NCBI GenBank assembly: GCA_903822175.1 | Contig: CAIJOB010000019.1 | Location: 1-64,000, forward strand | Length of the DNA stretch: 64,000 nucleotides | Direction of reading: 5' to 3' | Source of the DNA: an uncultured Alphaproteobacteria bacterium | GTDB taxonomy: Bacteria; Pseudomonadota; Alphaproteobacteria; Caulobacterales; Caulobacteraceae | Shown here: positions 26,049 through 35,239 of the stretch, piece after piece | How the letters are laid out: each line of letters starts with the position of its first letter | Numbering within the stretch: the stretch's first letter is position 1 | The notes under the pieces: generated by a model | Seen by the model: only the letters and a program-made list of their open reading frames with translations | What the model was told of the DNA's origin: nothing | Databases searched by the model: none | Made by a program: the position numbers and the translations under genes

Positions 26049-27008
26049 CTAGACCGGCCCGTCGGGCCCGATCACCGTCAGGCCGCGGGCCTTCAGGCTC
26101 TCGATCAGCCCGCCCTTGGCCACCAGCCGGCGCAGGGGGACCGTCGCCACCGCCTGGCCCGGCTTGCCGAGGGCGCCGGCGATCGCATCGGCCAGGTCGT
26201 CGGTGCTCTTGCGCCACAGTTCAGGACCGCCGGCCATCAGCAGCAGGCAGCGGTCGAACCGCCGCGGCGCCTGCAAGGCCGCGCCGACGTCGCCTCGCGC
26301 CCAGCCGACGGCCGCCTTGCGATAGACGGCCTCGGGGGTTTCCGCGTCGTCCAGGGCCGCGTTCAGGCACTCGCCCTCCGACGCCGGCGTCAGCGAGGTG
26401 AGCGCCGCCTTGGCGAAGGGGACCAGATCGTATTCCCCGGCCGGCTTTACCGGCGTCCCGCCCTTGGCCGCTTCGGCGCGCACCTGGCGGCCCACGTCGA
26501 CCCTCTCCCCAGGCCGGGAATCCCGCAGCAGCATCTGTCCGGCGATCATCGGCCGCCAATGGGCGTAGCGCTCCGGTCCCTTGCCCAGCTTCTCCCGATC
26601 CGCCACGAACCGCGCCCGCAGACCGGGATCGAGCGCCGCCTCCATGTCCTGCGTGCGCAGCATCCCGTAGAGCTTGAACAGGCCGAAGATGTCTTCCAGC
26701 CCGGCATGCAGCCGCGGCGAGGTGATCAGCGCACTCGCCCCTTTCAGGTGCTCATCAAGCTCGTGACGCCGCCACTTCACATCCTTGGGCAGCGGCGTGT
26801 CCAGCACGCCCAGGATCCAGACCGTTGAGCCGTCCTTCTCCACGCGCCACCAGGCCGGCGCGGGATGGCGCGACACGATCACCAGCTCCTCGACTACATT
26901 GGCTTCGGGGTCGGCGGCGGACAGCGGCGGCGCCGCACCGGCCATGCCGCCCAGCGCGAGGCTCAGGACAACGGCCGTCGCGGCGCATCTGAGGCGCGGA
27001 CCGGTCAC
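26049..27008 (-). CDS. TraB/GumN-family secreted protein
   Basis: 319 aa with a signal peptide (AATAVVLSLALGGMAGAAPP). The GumN/TraB features are WWRVEKDGSTVWILGVLDT near the N-terminus and the C-terminal RRLVAKGGLIESLKARG. The family is related to heme-binding Tiki/TraB proteins and may be a metalloprotease-like fold; a clear GX2H motif (usual GTxH) is replaced here by GVLD, so activity is doubtful. The start is a GTG at 27008 overlapping the TGA of the peptidase gene (GTGA), a translational coupling; a longer frame to 27170 is within that gene. Confidence 0.75.
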   Translation of the reverse strand: MTGPRLRCAATAVVLSLALGGMAGAAPPLSAADPEANVVEELVIVSRHPAPAWWRVEKDGSTVWILGVLDTPLPKDVKWRRHELDEHLKGASALITSPRLHAGLEDIFGLFKLYGMLRTQDMEAALDPGLRARFVADREKLGKGPERYAHWRPMIAGQMLLRDSRPGERVDVGRQVRAEAAKGGTPVKPAGEYDLVPFAKAALTSLTPASEGECLNAALDDAETPEAVYRKAAVGWARGDVGAALQAPRRFDRCLLLMAGGPELWRKSTDDLADAIAGALGKPGQAVATVPLRRLVAKGGLIESLKARGLTVIGPDGPV

Positions 27009-28540
27009 TTCGCGCCGAACACCTGCATCACGTCGGCCCGGAAGGCGGCCTGGCTGGCGGGGCGGCTGTAGAACATGTGGCCGCCCGGATAGACCGACAG
27101 CTTCACCCGGCCGGCGTCGCCCGGGATCGCCATCTGATCGATGACCAGGCGGCTGACGAAGTACGGGCACGAGAGGTCGTCCCAGCCGTGGACGATCAGC
27201 ACCTTCATCTTGGGGTCGGCAGCGATCGCCTGGCGCAGGTCCGGCGACGCCTCGGTGGCCTCGACGCCCTTCTCCCAGTCGCTGCCGACCTCGTAGCTGA
27301 GCGCGTTGAAGCGGCCCTCGACCTTCCAGCCGACCACGCGGGTGTCGAAGTCGACCATGGCGCTGGTGGTGGGCGCGATGATGGCGTCGAGGATGGGATC
27401 ATTGCGGCGGCCGTCCGGCGCCCAGGGGAACGGGTCTTCCTGGGTGACATTGCTGTCGTAGACGGACGCGATCCGGCCCTGGTCGCGATAGAGCTCGCGC
27501 AGGAAGGCGCCGATCTCGATCCGTCCGCCGGAGCGCTTCACGAAGGCCGGGTTGAGGCCGGTGTAGGCGGTGACCTTGGCGACCAGGCGGTCCACGGCGG
27601 CCGGATCGCGGCGGCCCCGCAAGAGGTCGGAGGCAAATTCGCCACGGGCGTAGTCTTCGACCTCTTTCATCTGAGCCGGCGAGAGGGTCTTGCCCTGGCG
27701 CTCGTAGTTGGCGGCGGCCATGGACGGCAGCGTGGTGATCCACGGCATGGGCGAGAATTCCGGCGCCTGGTCCATGGGAGGTTCAAGGTAGGGGCTCACC
27801 GCCACCATGCCGTTGATGCCGACGCCCAGGCGGGTCTGCAGGAAGTAGGTGATGCGGGGCACGCGGTAGCCGCCGTAGCTCTCGCCGGTGATGTACTTCG
27901 GCGAGGCCATGCGGCCGTTCTTCAGCAGCCAGTCGTAGACGATGCGGCTGAGGTACTCGATGTCCGGCTTGATCGAATAGAAGCGCTTCTTGCTCTCGTC
28001 CTTGTCCACCAGGGACCGCGAGAAGCCGGTGCCTACGGGATCGATGAACACCATGTCGGTGAAGTCCATCCAGGTGCCGGGATTGTCCACCAGAGCGGCG
28101 GAGTCGGAGGGCGCGTCGCCCTGGGCGCCGAACTGCACGCGCTTGGGCCCGATGGCGCCGAGGTTCAGATAGACGCTGGCCGCGCCCGGCCCGCCATTGA
28201 AGGCAAAGGTCACCGGGCGGTTGGGGTCCCTGGGTCCGTCGAGCGTGTAGGCGGTGAACACCACCTCGGCGACCTTCTTGCCCTTCTCGTCGCGGACCGG
28301 CAGCGAGCCGACGGTGGCGGTGTAGTTCAGCGTCTTGCCGGCGACGTGGGTCACCTGTTTGACGCTGGCGTCGGCCGGGAACGCCGGCAGGTCGATGTCG
28401 GACTTTTTGTCGGCGTCCTTCTTGTCGCCGCCCTTGGCCGCGTCGGCCTTTGGCGGATCGTCCGCCGCCGACGCGTGAGAGGCCGCGAGGCCGAACGACA
28501 GCACCACAGCGGCCGCAGCCGCCACCCAGAGTTTACGCAT
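27005..28540 (-). CDS. Serine carboxypeptidase (peptidase family S10)
   Basis: 511-aa secreted or periplasmic peptidase. Signal peptide to about residue 25, then a Lys/Asp-rich linker. Catalytic Ser221 in ITGESYGGYRV, Asp at about 454-455 in HGWDDLSCPYF, and His488 in YPGGHMFYSR; the oxyanion motif FAFNGGPGAASVYLNLGA is intact. S10 enzymes remove C-terminal residues at acidic pH; bacterial members of this length are common in Caulobacterales and xanthomonads. Coupled to the TraB-like gene downstream. Divergent from the AraC gene with 170 bases between starts. Confidence 0.93.
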   Translation of the reverse strand: MRKLWVAAAAAVVLSFGLAASHASAADDPPKADAAKGGDKKDADKKSDIDLPAFPADASVKQVTHVAGKTLNYTATVGSLPVRDEKGKKVAEVVFTAYTLDGPRDPNRPVTFAFNGGPGAASVYLNLGAIGPKRVQFGAQGDAPSDSAALVDNPGTWMDFTDMVFIDPVGTGFSRSLVDKDESKKRFYSIKPDIEYLSRIVYDWLLKNGRMASPKYITGESYGGYRVPRITYFLQTRLGVGINGMVAVSPYLEPPMDQAPEFSPMPWITTLPSMAAANYERQGKTLSPAQMKEVEDYARGEFASDLLRGRRDPAAVDRLVAKVTAYTGLNPAFVKRSGGRIEIGAFLRELYRDQGRIASVYDSNVTQEDPFPWAPDGRRNDPILDAIIAPTTSAMVDFDTRVVGWKVEGRFNALSYEVGSDWEKGVEATEASPDLRQAIAADPKMKVLIVHGWDDLSCPYFVSRLVIDQMAIPGDAGRVKLSVYPGGHMFYSRPASQAAFRADVMQVFGAK

Positions 28541-28710
28541 GCAGGAATCTCCCGACCTATCGAAGGCACAATGGCGAGGATCGCGGCGGTTTCAAACGAA
28601 ACCGAAGGTTTCCCGGCGACCTCGGTTGCGCGACCGCTGAAACCCGAACAAGCTCAGTGCGGTTAGAGGGCTGCGCCTCCGATGGCGGACGCGGCATCAG
28701 CAGGGATCAG

Positions 28711-29598
28711 ATGAGTACGCGTGAGGCGGCGCCTGGGGACATCGGTCAGGACGTCTCGGTCCGGATCTATCTCCCCGACCCGGAGCTGCAGAGCTACGTC
28801 ACCTTCTACTATTTCGTCGAGACCTTCGCGCCGCTCACCGACTTCCTCTATCCGGAATGGGGCAATGTGCGGCTGCGTATCCACGGCGACTGGACGGTGC
28901 TCAACGATCCGCGCGACGGGACCGCGCCGCACGAATACGCCCTTTATGGCCCCACCGACCGGCGCGGCATGGTCGTCGCCGACCGCGGCAAGACTGTGGG
29001 CTTTGGGCTCACGCCGCTCGGCTGGGACCGGCTGATCGGCACGGACGCCGGCGCCATGGCCAACCGGATGGCCGATATCGAGGGCGAACTGGGCGTCCCG
29101 CCGCAGGTCCTGCAGGAAGCTTTCGTGGCTGATGGCGATGACGATGCGCCCGGCGTCGCGCGTCTCGACAGGGTGCTGCTCGACCTCCTGGCGCGGCGGC
29201 GACCCGGCGATCCGCTGGTGCTGGCCGCCGACCGGGTGCTGCGCCGCCGTCCGCCCGATGTGGCGCGGTTCGCGGCCGAGGTCGGCGTGTCGCCGCGCAG
29301 CCTGCACCGCCTCTGCCTGCGGGCCTTCGGCTTCGCGCCCAAGCGGCTGTTGCGCCGCCAGCGGTTCCTGGAGACCCTGGGCCTGATCCGGGTCAGCACG
29401 GACGCGCCGTTCAGCTCCCTGCTGGGCGAGCAGTACTACGACCAGGCCCACTTCAACCGCGACTTCCGCGACTTCATGGGCATGACCGCGCGCCAGTACG
29501 CCCAGACGCCCCGCGCCCTGATGCACGCCGCCGCGGTCGCGCAGGCGCAGATGGGCATCACGCTGTCCTTCAATCTGCCGGAGCCGCCCTCGGCCTAG
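28711..29598 (+). CDS. AraC-family transcriptional regulator
   Basis: 295 aa. The N-terminal ligand domain (residues about 15-190) begins VRIYLPDPELQSYVTFYYFVE, a form common in Caulobacterales AraC proteins. The C-terminal double HTH is seen in DVARFAAEVGVSPRSLHRLC and the second motif FSSLLGEQYYDQAHFNRDFR with FMGMTARQY. Start at 28711 follows cagggatc; a longer frame begins in the divergent peptidase. Its target may be the divergent peptidase operon (inference from position). Confidence 0.88.
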   Translation: MSTREAAPGDIGQDVSVRIYLPDPELQSYVTFYYFVETFAPLTDFLYPEWGNVRLRIHGDWTVLNDPRDGTAPHEYALYGPTDRRGMVVADRGKTVGFGLTPLGWDRLIGTDAGAMANRMADIEGELGVPPQVLQEAFVADGDDDAPGVARLDRVLLDLLARRRPGDPLVLAADRVLRRRPPDVARFAAEVGVSPRSLHRLCLRAFGFAPKRLLRRQRFLETLGLIRVSTDAPFSSLLGEQYYDQAHFNRDFRDFMGMTARQYAQTPRALMHAAAVAQAQMGITLSFNLPEPPSA

Positions 29599-29711
29599 TG
29601 AGATCCGGTCCATTGGCCGCAGGCAGCTTGGCCATTCCTTACAATTCGTTTTCGCGGACCAAGGTGATGCTTAAGCGGGCCTTCGGGCTGTGTTGCGTAA
29701 GGGGGGTGTTC

Positions 29712-30050
29712 ATGTCGCTCAGGCTCAAGCGCCTCGGCGTCGCGGCGATGGCGGCCAGCGGCCTTCTGGCCCTGACCTCCCATGCCGCCGCTCAGCCGCA
29801 GCAGCCTACCGACTCCAATCCCTGGGTGACGCCAGGCGCCGATCCAGCGCCGATCAACGGCCGGGCCGCGATGGCGCTGCAGGATGGCGGAGACAGCAGA
29901 TACGTCGGGATCGACAATCTCAGCCGGGCGGCGGCCACGTCGGGGGGCGTGCCTGAGCCTGCGGCCTGGGCTCTGATGATTGTCGGTTTTGGCGGGGTGG
30001 GCGGCCTGTTGCGGCGGCGACGCGCGCGGCGGCTGTTCACCGGCGCCTGA
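29712..30050 (+). CDS. Small PEPxxWA-CTERM sorted protein
   Basis: 112 aa. N-terminal signal peptide (RLGVAAMAASGLLALTSHAAA), a short mature region (about residues 29-78, Gln/Pro/Asn/Asp rich), and the sorting tail GGVPEPAAWALMIVGFGGVG followed by a hydrophobic stretch and LRRRRARR. This PEPxxWA variant is the alphaproteobacterial form recognised by an exosortase, which removes the tail during export to the surface or matrix. No exosortase gene is in the window. Start at 29712 follows aaggggggtg. Convergent with the CHY zinc-finger gene. Confidence 0.85.
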   Translation: MSLRLKRLGVAAMAASGLLALTSHAAAQPQQPTDSNPWVTPGADPAPINGRAAMALQDGGDSRYVGIDNLSRAAATSGGVPEPAAWALMIVGFGGVGGLLRRRRARRLFTGA

Positions 30051-30129
30051 GCGTCCGCGCCAACACGCGGACGATCAGCGGGGAGACGGGTCCGACGGTC
30101 CAGGCGGGCCCGTCTCCTCAACCGGCGGC

Positions 30130-30471
30130 CTAGGTCTCGAAATAGAGATGGCTGTGTTTGTGGCAGCCTGGGTTGAACCGGGCGCGGCAGGCGGGGCACT
30201 GGCTTTCACAGGCGAGGTACTCGGCCACGCTCAGTTCGTGCCCGCAGGCCCCGCACAGCACCGCCGCCTGATCCCACTCCGCCTTGGGCCAGACCTCCGC
30301 CGGATGGTCGGCCAGTTCATCGTGGCACTCGCGACAGGCGTAGTAGGTCGAACAGCAGCGCATCTTCAGCGCGATGATGTCGAGCTCGCTGTGCCAGTGC
30401 GCGCAGCGGGTCTGCGGGTCGAGGGACTGGCCGTGGACGACCGGCCGCAGGCGATAGGTCGTATCGGTCAT
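30130..30471 (-). CDS. CHY-type zinc-finger protein
   Basis: 113 aa. The Cys/His pattern TRCAHWHSELDIIALKMRCC, YYACRECHDELADH, CGACGHELSVAEYLAC and CPACRARFNPGCHKHSHLYF is the CHY zinc finger, which binds three zinc ions in eukaryotic ubiquitin ligases; the bacterial stand-alone form has no known role. Its ATG overlaps the stop of the GH172-like gene (ATGA), so the two are translated together. Confidence 0.9.
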   Translation of the reverse strand: MTDTTYRLRPVVHGQSLDPQTRCAHWHSELDIIALKMRCCSTYYACRECHDELADHPAEVWPKAEWDQAAVLCGACGHELSVAEYLACESQCPACRARFNPGCHKHSHLYFET

Positions 30472-31709
30472 TGCGCGGGGGGCTTCGGTAGATCCGTGAG
30501 CGCCGCGTCGCCCGGCAGGGCCGGGAACGGCACGTGCGGCTCGGCCTGATACCAGTAGGCCACCGACGAGAGATCGTCGTGCAGCGGCAGGTAGGTCCCG
30601 TCGCCGATGAACTTGCTCGCCGTCACGCCCTTCCAGCCGAGGTTCTGGATCGTGACCTTGAGGTCGCGCCTAAACCGGATCGGGTCGAGGATGTGCCAGC
30701 GGTACTCGCCATAGCGGCGGTCGCCGGGCTTCAGATAGTCGGCGTCGATCGGCTGGTCCTGCACCGACAGGAAGCCGGCATAGGCCGATGAATAGGAGGT
30801 CTCGACGCGCCCGCCCTGAGGCGTCTTCCGCTGGTAGGAGTAGGAGCCCAGGAAATAGTCCTCCTCGCCGGTACCGGCGATGGTCGGGAAGTCCTTGTCG
30901 CCATCGATGTAGAACTTCGCCTCGCCCTCGCCCCACCAGCCGGGGCTGAAGGCCCGATGGCGCAGGTAGGTCCCGACGTACTGGCCCTGCCCTTTCACGC
31001 CGTCGAGCAGGGTGTAGTCGCCGGTCGCCGGGTCGGCCTTGCCCATCCGGAACTGGGCATGGAAGTAGCCGGCATTGGCGGCGACCGCCGTCTCCGAATA
31101 GTCGATGGCGTAGTAGATGGTGAGCGGGCGCGTGCCGCCCCGGTTCTCCAAGGTCAGACGCGCTTCCTTGCGGAACGGCATCTGCCAGAAGCTGTTGAAG
31201 CCGCTCCCGGGATTGACCGCCACGGTCGCCGAATTGACCACCGGCTCGGCGCCCCGGCCCCAGCCCGCCGCGAAGAAGTCGCCCGCCGGAACCTCGACCG
31301 ACGGCGTCGCCTCCCCGTCCCAATAGATGCGCAGGATCACCGAGCGATAGTCCGCCGCGCCGCCGAGCGTCATCCAGATGTGGGTGATCACGCCGGGTCC
31401 CTTGGCGTCGCCCAAGGTGATGGTCTTGCCGGGCGGCACGACGATGTAGGGATTGACCTTCCAGCCGCGGCCCAGGTCCCTGGCGGCGTTTTTGGCGCTA
31501 CCGTCCTTCAGCTCAGTTCGGCCGCCCATGCCGGGCTGGCCGGTCAGGTTTTCCGGTCCGATCTCACGGGACTTGGCGTCGGTGAGCAGAGGCAGGCTCT
31601 GTAGGGCGCCGGCGGCCGATGGAGACTGCGCCGCCGCGCCGGACGCTGTGGCGATAACAGCGCTGGCCAGCGCCGCACCCAAGGCCTTCAACCACTGCCT
31701 GCTCATCAC
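30468..31709 (-). CDS. DUF2961 protein (GH172-like glycoside hydrolase)
   Basis: 413 aa. Signal peptide to about residue 28 (VIATASGAAAQ). The DUF2961 core shows GPGVITHIWMTLGG, LRIYWDGEATPSVEVPAGDF and the acidic motif AGTGEEDYFLGSY that carries a catalytic carboxylate in the GH172 family (which includes difructose-anhydride synthases and arabinofuranosidases). The protein is therefore probably a periplasmic or secreted carbohydrase. Start could be 31709 or the adjacent ATG at 31706. Last-but-one in a run popZ, valS, this gene, CHY; it starts 19 bases after the valS stop. Confidence 0.86.
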   Translation of the reverse strand: MMSRQWLKALGAALASAVIATASGAAAQSPSAAGALQSLPLLTDAKSREIGPENLTGQPGMGGRTELKDGSAKNAARDLGRGWKVNPYIVVPPGKTITLGDAKGPGVITHIWMTLGGAADYRSVILRIYWDGEATPSVEVPAGDFFAAGWGRGAEPVVNSATVAVNPGSGFNSFWQMPFRKEARLTLENRGGTRPLTIYYAIDYSETAVAANAGYFHAQFRMGKADPATGDYTLLDGVKGQGQYVGTYLRHRAFSPGWWGEGEAKFYIDGDKDFPTIAGTGEEDYFLGSYSYQRKTPQGGRVETSYSSAYAGFLSVQDQPIDADYLKPGDRRYGEYRWHILDPIRFRRDLKVTIQNLGWKGVTASKFIGDGTYLPLHDDLSSVAYWYQAEPHVPFPALPGDAALTDLPKPPAQ

Positions 31710-31728
31710 CCTGCCCCCAGTTCCCGCG

Positions 31729-34419
31729 TTAGACGACGTCTCCCAGCCGCGCCAGGGCGGCTTCCAGCTTGGCCTTGGAGGCCTCCGCGTCGGCCAGGCG
31801 CTCGCGGTTCTCCTCGACCACCTCCTCCGGCGCGCGGGCGACGAAGTCGGCGTTGGCGAGCTTCTTGGCCGTGCGGTCGATGTCGGCGGCGAGGTTTGCG
31901 ACCTCCTTGCCCAGGCGCGCGCGTTCGGCGGCCACGTCGATGAACTCGGCCACCGGCAGGGCGAGCGTCGCGCCTTCGACGACGTAGGGGATCGCGCCGG
32001 CGGGCGCCGTCTCGACGACCTTCACCTCGGCGACCCGCAACATCTGCATGATCAGCGGCGCGGCGTCCTGGAGGACCTTTCGCTGCGCTTCGGTCGCGCC
32101 GACCACCAGCAGGGGCGGACGGGCCGAATTGGGCACGTTGAGTTCGGCGCGGACCGAGCGGCCCTCGGCGATGGTCTCGACAATCAGGCCGATCTGGGCG
32201 TCAGCGACCGGGTCGATCAGGCTGTCGGGCAGGTCCGGCCACTGGGCGACCATCAGGAAGCCCTTGTGGTCGCGCGCCGCGCCGAGGCCCTGGGTTTGGC
32301 CCCAAAGCTCCTCGGTGAGGAACGGCATGACCGGGTGCAGCAGCTTGAGGATCACGTCCAGAACCCAGGCGGCGGTGGCGCGGGTCTCGTCGCGAGCGGC
32401 CTCGTCGGCCGACGGCTCCTCGGGCTTGCCGAGCACCGGCTTGGACAGCTCCACGTACCAGTCGCAGTACTGGCGCCAGACAAAGCGGTAGAGGGCGTCG
32501 GCGGCGGCGTCGAAGCCGCAGGTGTCCAGCGCCGCGGTCACCGCCTTGGCGGTCCGCGTGGTCTCGCCGACGATCCAGCGGTTGAGCGGCAGCTTCACCT
32601 TCGCCGGGTCGAAGCCCTCGGCCCGCTTAGCGCCGTTCATCTGGGTGAAGCGGGTGGCGTTCCACAGCTTGGTGCCGAAGTTGCGGTAGCCTTCGATCCG
32701 CTCGCGGGAGAGCTTGATGTCCCTCGCCTGCCCCGACATGGCCGTCAGCGTGAAGCGCAGGGCGTCGGCGCCATAGTCGTCGACCAGTTCCAGGGGGTCC
32801 ATGACGTTCCCCTTGGACTTGCTCATCTTCTTGCCCTCGGCGTCACGGACCAGGGCGTTGATGAAGATGCGCTTGAACGGGACCTGCCCATCCATGAAGT
32901 GGATGCCCTGCATCATCATCCGGGCGACCCAGAAGAAGATGATGTCGAAGCCGGTGATGAGCGTGTGGGTCGGATAGAACCGCGAAAGGTCGTCGGTCTT
33001 TTCCGGCCAGCCGAGCGTCGAGAACGGCCACAGCGCGGACGAAAACCAAGTATCGAGCACGTCCTCGTCCTGGCGCAGCGGCTCCTCGCGGCCGTAGTGC
33101 TCCAGGGCCTGCGCCTTGGCCTCGGCCTCGGTCTCGGCGACGAAGATCTTGCCGCCCGGTCCGAACCAGGCCGGGATGCGGTGGCCCCACCAGAGCTGGC
33201 GCGAAATGCACCAGGGCTGGATGTTCCGCATCCACTCGAAATAGGTCTTCTCCCAGGCCTTGGGGACGAAGACGGTCGAGCCATCCTCGATCGCCTTGAT
33301 CGCCGGCTTGGCCAGCACCTCGGCGTTTACGTACCACTGGTCGGTCAGATAGGGCTCGACAACCACGCCGGAGCGGTCGCCGTGCGGGACCATGTGGCGG
33401 GTCTTTTCGATGCCACGCAGCAGGCCCAACTCTTCGAACGCCTCGACCACCTTCTTGCGCGCGGCGAAGCGGTCGAGGCCACGATACTCGGGCGGCGCGT
33501 TGTCGTTCACCTTCGCGAAGTCGTCGAAGATGTTGATCATCGGCAGGTTGTTGCGCTTGCCGACCATGAAGTCGTTGAAGTCATGGGCCGGCGTGATCTT
33601 CACCGCGCCGGAGCCCTTTTCCGGGTCGGCATACTCGTCGGCGATGATCGGCACCGGGTGGTTGACGATCGGCAGGCGCACGGCGCGGCCGATCATCCCC
33701 TTGTAGCGCTCGTCGGTGGGGTGCACGGCGACGGCGGTGTCGCCCAGCATGGTCTCAGGGCGCGTCGTGGCGACGACGATCTCGCCGGAGCCGTCCTCCA
33801 GCGGATAGGCGAAGTGCCAGTAGTGGCCGTCGACCTCGCGCTGCTCGACCTCCAGGTCGCTGATCGCGGTCTGGAAGTGCGGGTCCCAGTTCACCAGCCG
33901 CTTGTCGCGGTAGATGAGCTTTTCCTTGTAAAGGGTCACAAAGACCTTGCGAACCGCCGCCGAGAGGCCGTCGTCCAGCGTGAATCGCTCGCGGCTCCAG
34001 TCGCAGCTCGCGCCTAGGCGCTTGAGCTGGTTGGTGATCGTCCCGCCCGACTTGGCCTTCCACTCCCAGATCTTCTCGACGAAGGCCTCGCGGCCCAGGT
34101 CGCGGCGGCTCTGGTTGCCGGCCTCGGCGAGCTGGCGCTCAACGACCATCTGGGTGGCGATGCCGGCGTGGTCGGTGCCGGGGAGCCATAGCGCCGCCTT
34201 CCCCCGCATCCGCTCGAAGCGGATCAGCACGTCCTGCAGGGTGTTGTTGAGCGCATGCCCGATGTGCAGCGAGCCGGTGACGTTGGGCGGCGGGATGACG
34301 ATAGAGAACGGCTCGGCGGCCGGATCGTCGATCGGCTTGAATCCCCCCGACGCCTCCCAGGCGGCATAGAGGCGCGGCTCAACGGATTTCGGATCGAAGG
34401 TCTTTTCAAGCATGCTCAA
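31729..34419 (-). CDS. valS: Valyl-tRNA synthetase
   Basis: 896-aa class Ia synthetase. HIGH motif at residues 52-55 ([11 protein letters not shown]), KMSKS at 531-535 ([13 protein letters not shown]), editing domain with [17 protein letters not shown], and a C-terminal coiled-coil ([20 protein letters not shown]) that contacts tRNA. Length is normal. It lies downstream of popZ on the same strand with a palindromic element between them (34452-34558). This order (popZ beside valS) matches what I remember of Caulobacter crescentus. Confidence 0.97.
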   Translation of the reverse strand: MSMLEKTFDPKSVEPRLYAAWEASGGFKPIDDPAAEPFSIVIPPPNVTGSLHIGHALNNTLQDVLIRFERMRGKAALWLPGTDHAGIATQMVVERQLAEAGNQSRRDLGREAFVEKIWEWKAKSGGTITNQLKRLGASCDWSRERFTLDDGLSAAVRKVFVTLYKEKLIYRDKRLVNWDPHFQTAISDLEVEQREVDGHYWHFAYPLEDGSGEIVVATTRPETMLGDTAVAVHPTDERYKGMIGRAVRLPIVNHPVPIIADEYADPEKGSGAVKITPAHDFNDFMVGKRNNLPMINIFDDFAKVNDNAPPEYRGLDRFAARKKVVEAFEELGLLRGIEKTRHMVPHGDRSGVVVEPYLTDQWYVNAEVLAKPAIKAIEDGSTVFVPKAWEKTYFEWMRNIQPWCISRQLWWGHRIPAWFGPGGKIFVAETEAEAKAQALEHYGREEPLRQDEDVLDTWFSSALWPFSTLGWPEKTDDLSRFYPTHTLITGFDIIFFWVARMMMQGIHFMDGQVPFKRIFINALVRDAEGKKMSKSKGNVMDPLELVDDYGADALRFTLTAMSGQARDIKLSRERIEGYRNFGTKLWNATRFTQMNGAKRAEGFDPAKVKLPLNRWIVGETTRTAKAVTAALDTCGFDAAADALYRFVWRQYCDWYVELSKPVLGKPEEPSADEAARDETRATAAWVLDVILKLLHPVMPFLTEELWGQTQGLGAARDHKGFLMVAQWPDLPDSLIDPVADAQIGLIVETIAEGRSVRAELNVPNSARPPLLVVGATEAQRKVLQDAAPLIMQMLRVAEVKVVETAPAGAIPYVVEGATLALPVAEFIDVAAERARLGKEVANLAADIDRTAKKLANADFVARAPEEVVEENRERLADAEASKAKLEAALARLGDVV

Positions 34420-34451
34420 GCGATCTTGGGTTTGGTCAGGTGCATATACAC

Positions 34452-34558
34452 CCGCTCATCCCCGCGAAAGCGGGGACCCAAGCTGAGCTCAAGGAAGGCC
34501 TTTGAGGCCGCTGGTCCGCGAACGCCGCATGGGTCCCCGCCTGCGCGGGGATGAGCGG
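34452..34558. repeat. Palindromic REP/MITE-like element A (107 bp)
   Basis: Inverted terminal arms: CCGCTCATCCCCGCG then AAAGCGGGGACCC on the left, and the complement with two mismatches on the right (34531-34558). Each arm also folds on itself (CCCCGC/GCGGGG). The 48-base centre is not obviously coding. Located between the valS start and the popZ stop on the same strand. A second copy with the same arms lies at 43985-44108. Confidence 0.85.
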
Positions 34559-34569
34559 AAATTGTGGGG

Positions 34570-35133
34570 CTAGCGTACTCGGCCGCGGGCGATGCGTTCG
34601 ACTTCGGCTTCAACGGCCTGCTGGACGATGTTCGGCAGGTTTTCGTCCAGCCACTGTTGCAGCAGCGGGCGCAGGAGTTCGCGGACCACGTCTTCCAGGG
34701 TGCGGTCGCCCCGGGGCATGGTGATCGCCGCCGACAGCGCGCCAAACGACGAGGCGGCGGCCGAGGCGGCGCGTTCGCTGACCAGGCTTTCGATCGGCGC
34801 GGGCGCGGCGGCGGGTTCCGCGGGCGGCGCGGTGAACACGTCGAGATCGCCGTGGGTCTCCACCTTCTCGGTCAACTCAAGCGCTTCCTCTTCAACGACC
34901 GGCTCCGGCTCGGGCTCCGGTTCGGCGGCGGCGACAGGTTCCGGCTCAGCGGCCAGGGCGGGTTCAGGTTCCGGCTCGGGCGCAGGTTCGGCCGCCGCTT
35001 CAGCGGCCGGCTCGGCCTCGGCGGGCGCGGCTTCCGCCTCTTCGCCGCCGGGCGCGTCGTCCTCGGAAATGATGCGGCGGATGGAGGCGAGAATTTCCTC
35101 CATCGTCGGTTCTTGGGACGTCTGTTCGGACAT
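34570..35133 (-). CDS. popZ: Polar organising protein PopZ
   Basis: 187 aa. The N-terminal helix EPTMEEILASIRRIISEDD (residues 8-26), which binds client proteins, and the C-terminal oligomerisation region TLEDVVRELLRPLLQQWLDE with NIVQQAVEAEVERIARGR are near identical to Caulobacter PopZ as I remember it. The middle (about 27-110) is a disordered Pro/Glu/Ala linker with EPEPEP runs, as expected. PopZ forms the polar microdomain that tethers the ParB/parS centromere and recruits cell-cycle kinases. Gene order: TolC-like, popZ, element A, valS. One GAATC (CcrM) site lies upstream at 35157. Confidence 0.96.
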   Translation of the reverse strand: MSEQTSQEPTMEEILASIRRIISEDDAPGGEEAEAAPAEAEPAAEAAAEPAPEPEPEPALAAEPEPVAAAEPEPEPEPVVEEEALELTEKVETHGDLDVFTAPPAEPAAAPAPIESLVSERAASAAASSFGALSAAITMPRGDRTLEDVVRELLRPLLQQWLDENLPNIVQQAVEAEVERIARGRVR

Positions 35134-35239
35134 GGGGGCCGTCGATCAAGAGGAATGAATCCGTCGACGCCCAGCCTAGACCATTTTCAGCCGAAGGGGA
35201 GCCGCTTCAAATCAGCCTAGGTCCCAACCAGCCTTGCGG

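Noticed and set aside
30080..30118. Stem GGAGACGGG...CCCGTCTCC between convergent genes
   Set aside because: Long loop and no T-tract; too weak to call a terminator.
31453..34017. Very long open frame (854 codons) on the plus strand
   Set aside because: It is antisense to valS, which has complete HIGH and KMSKS motifs; the frame is a by-product of high GC content.
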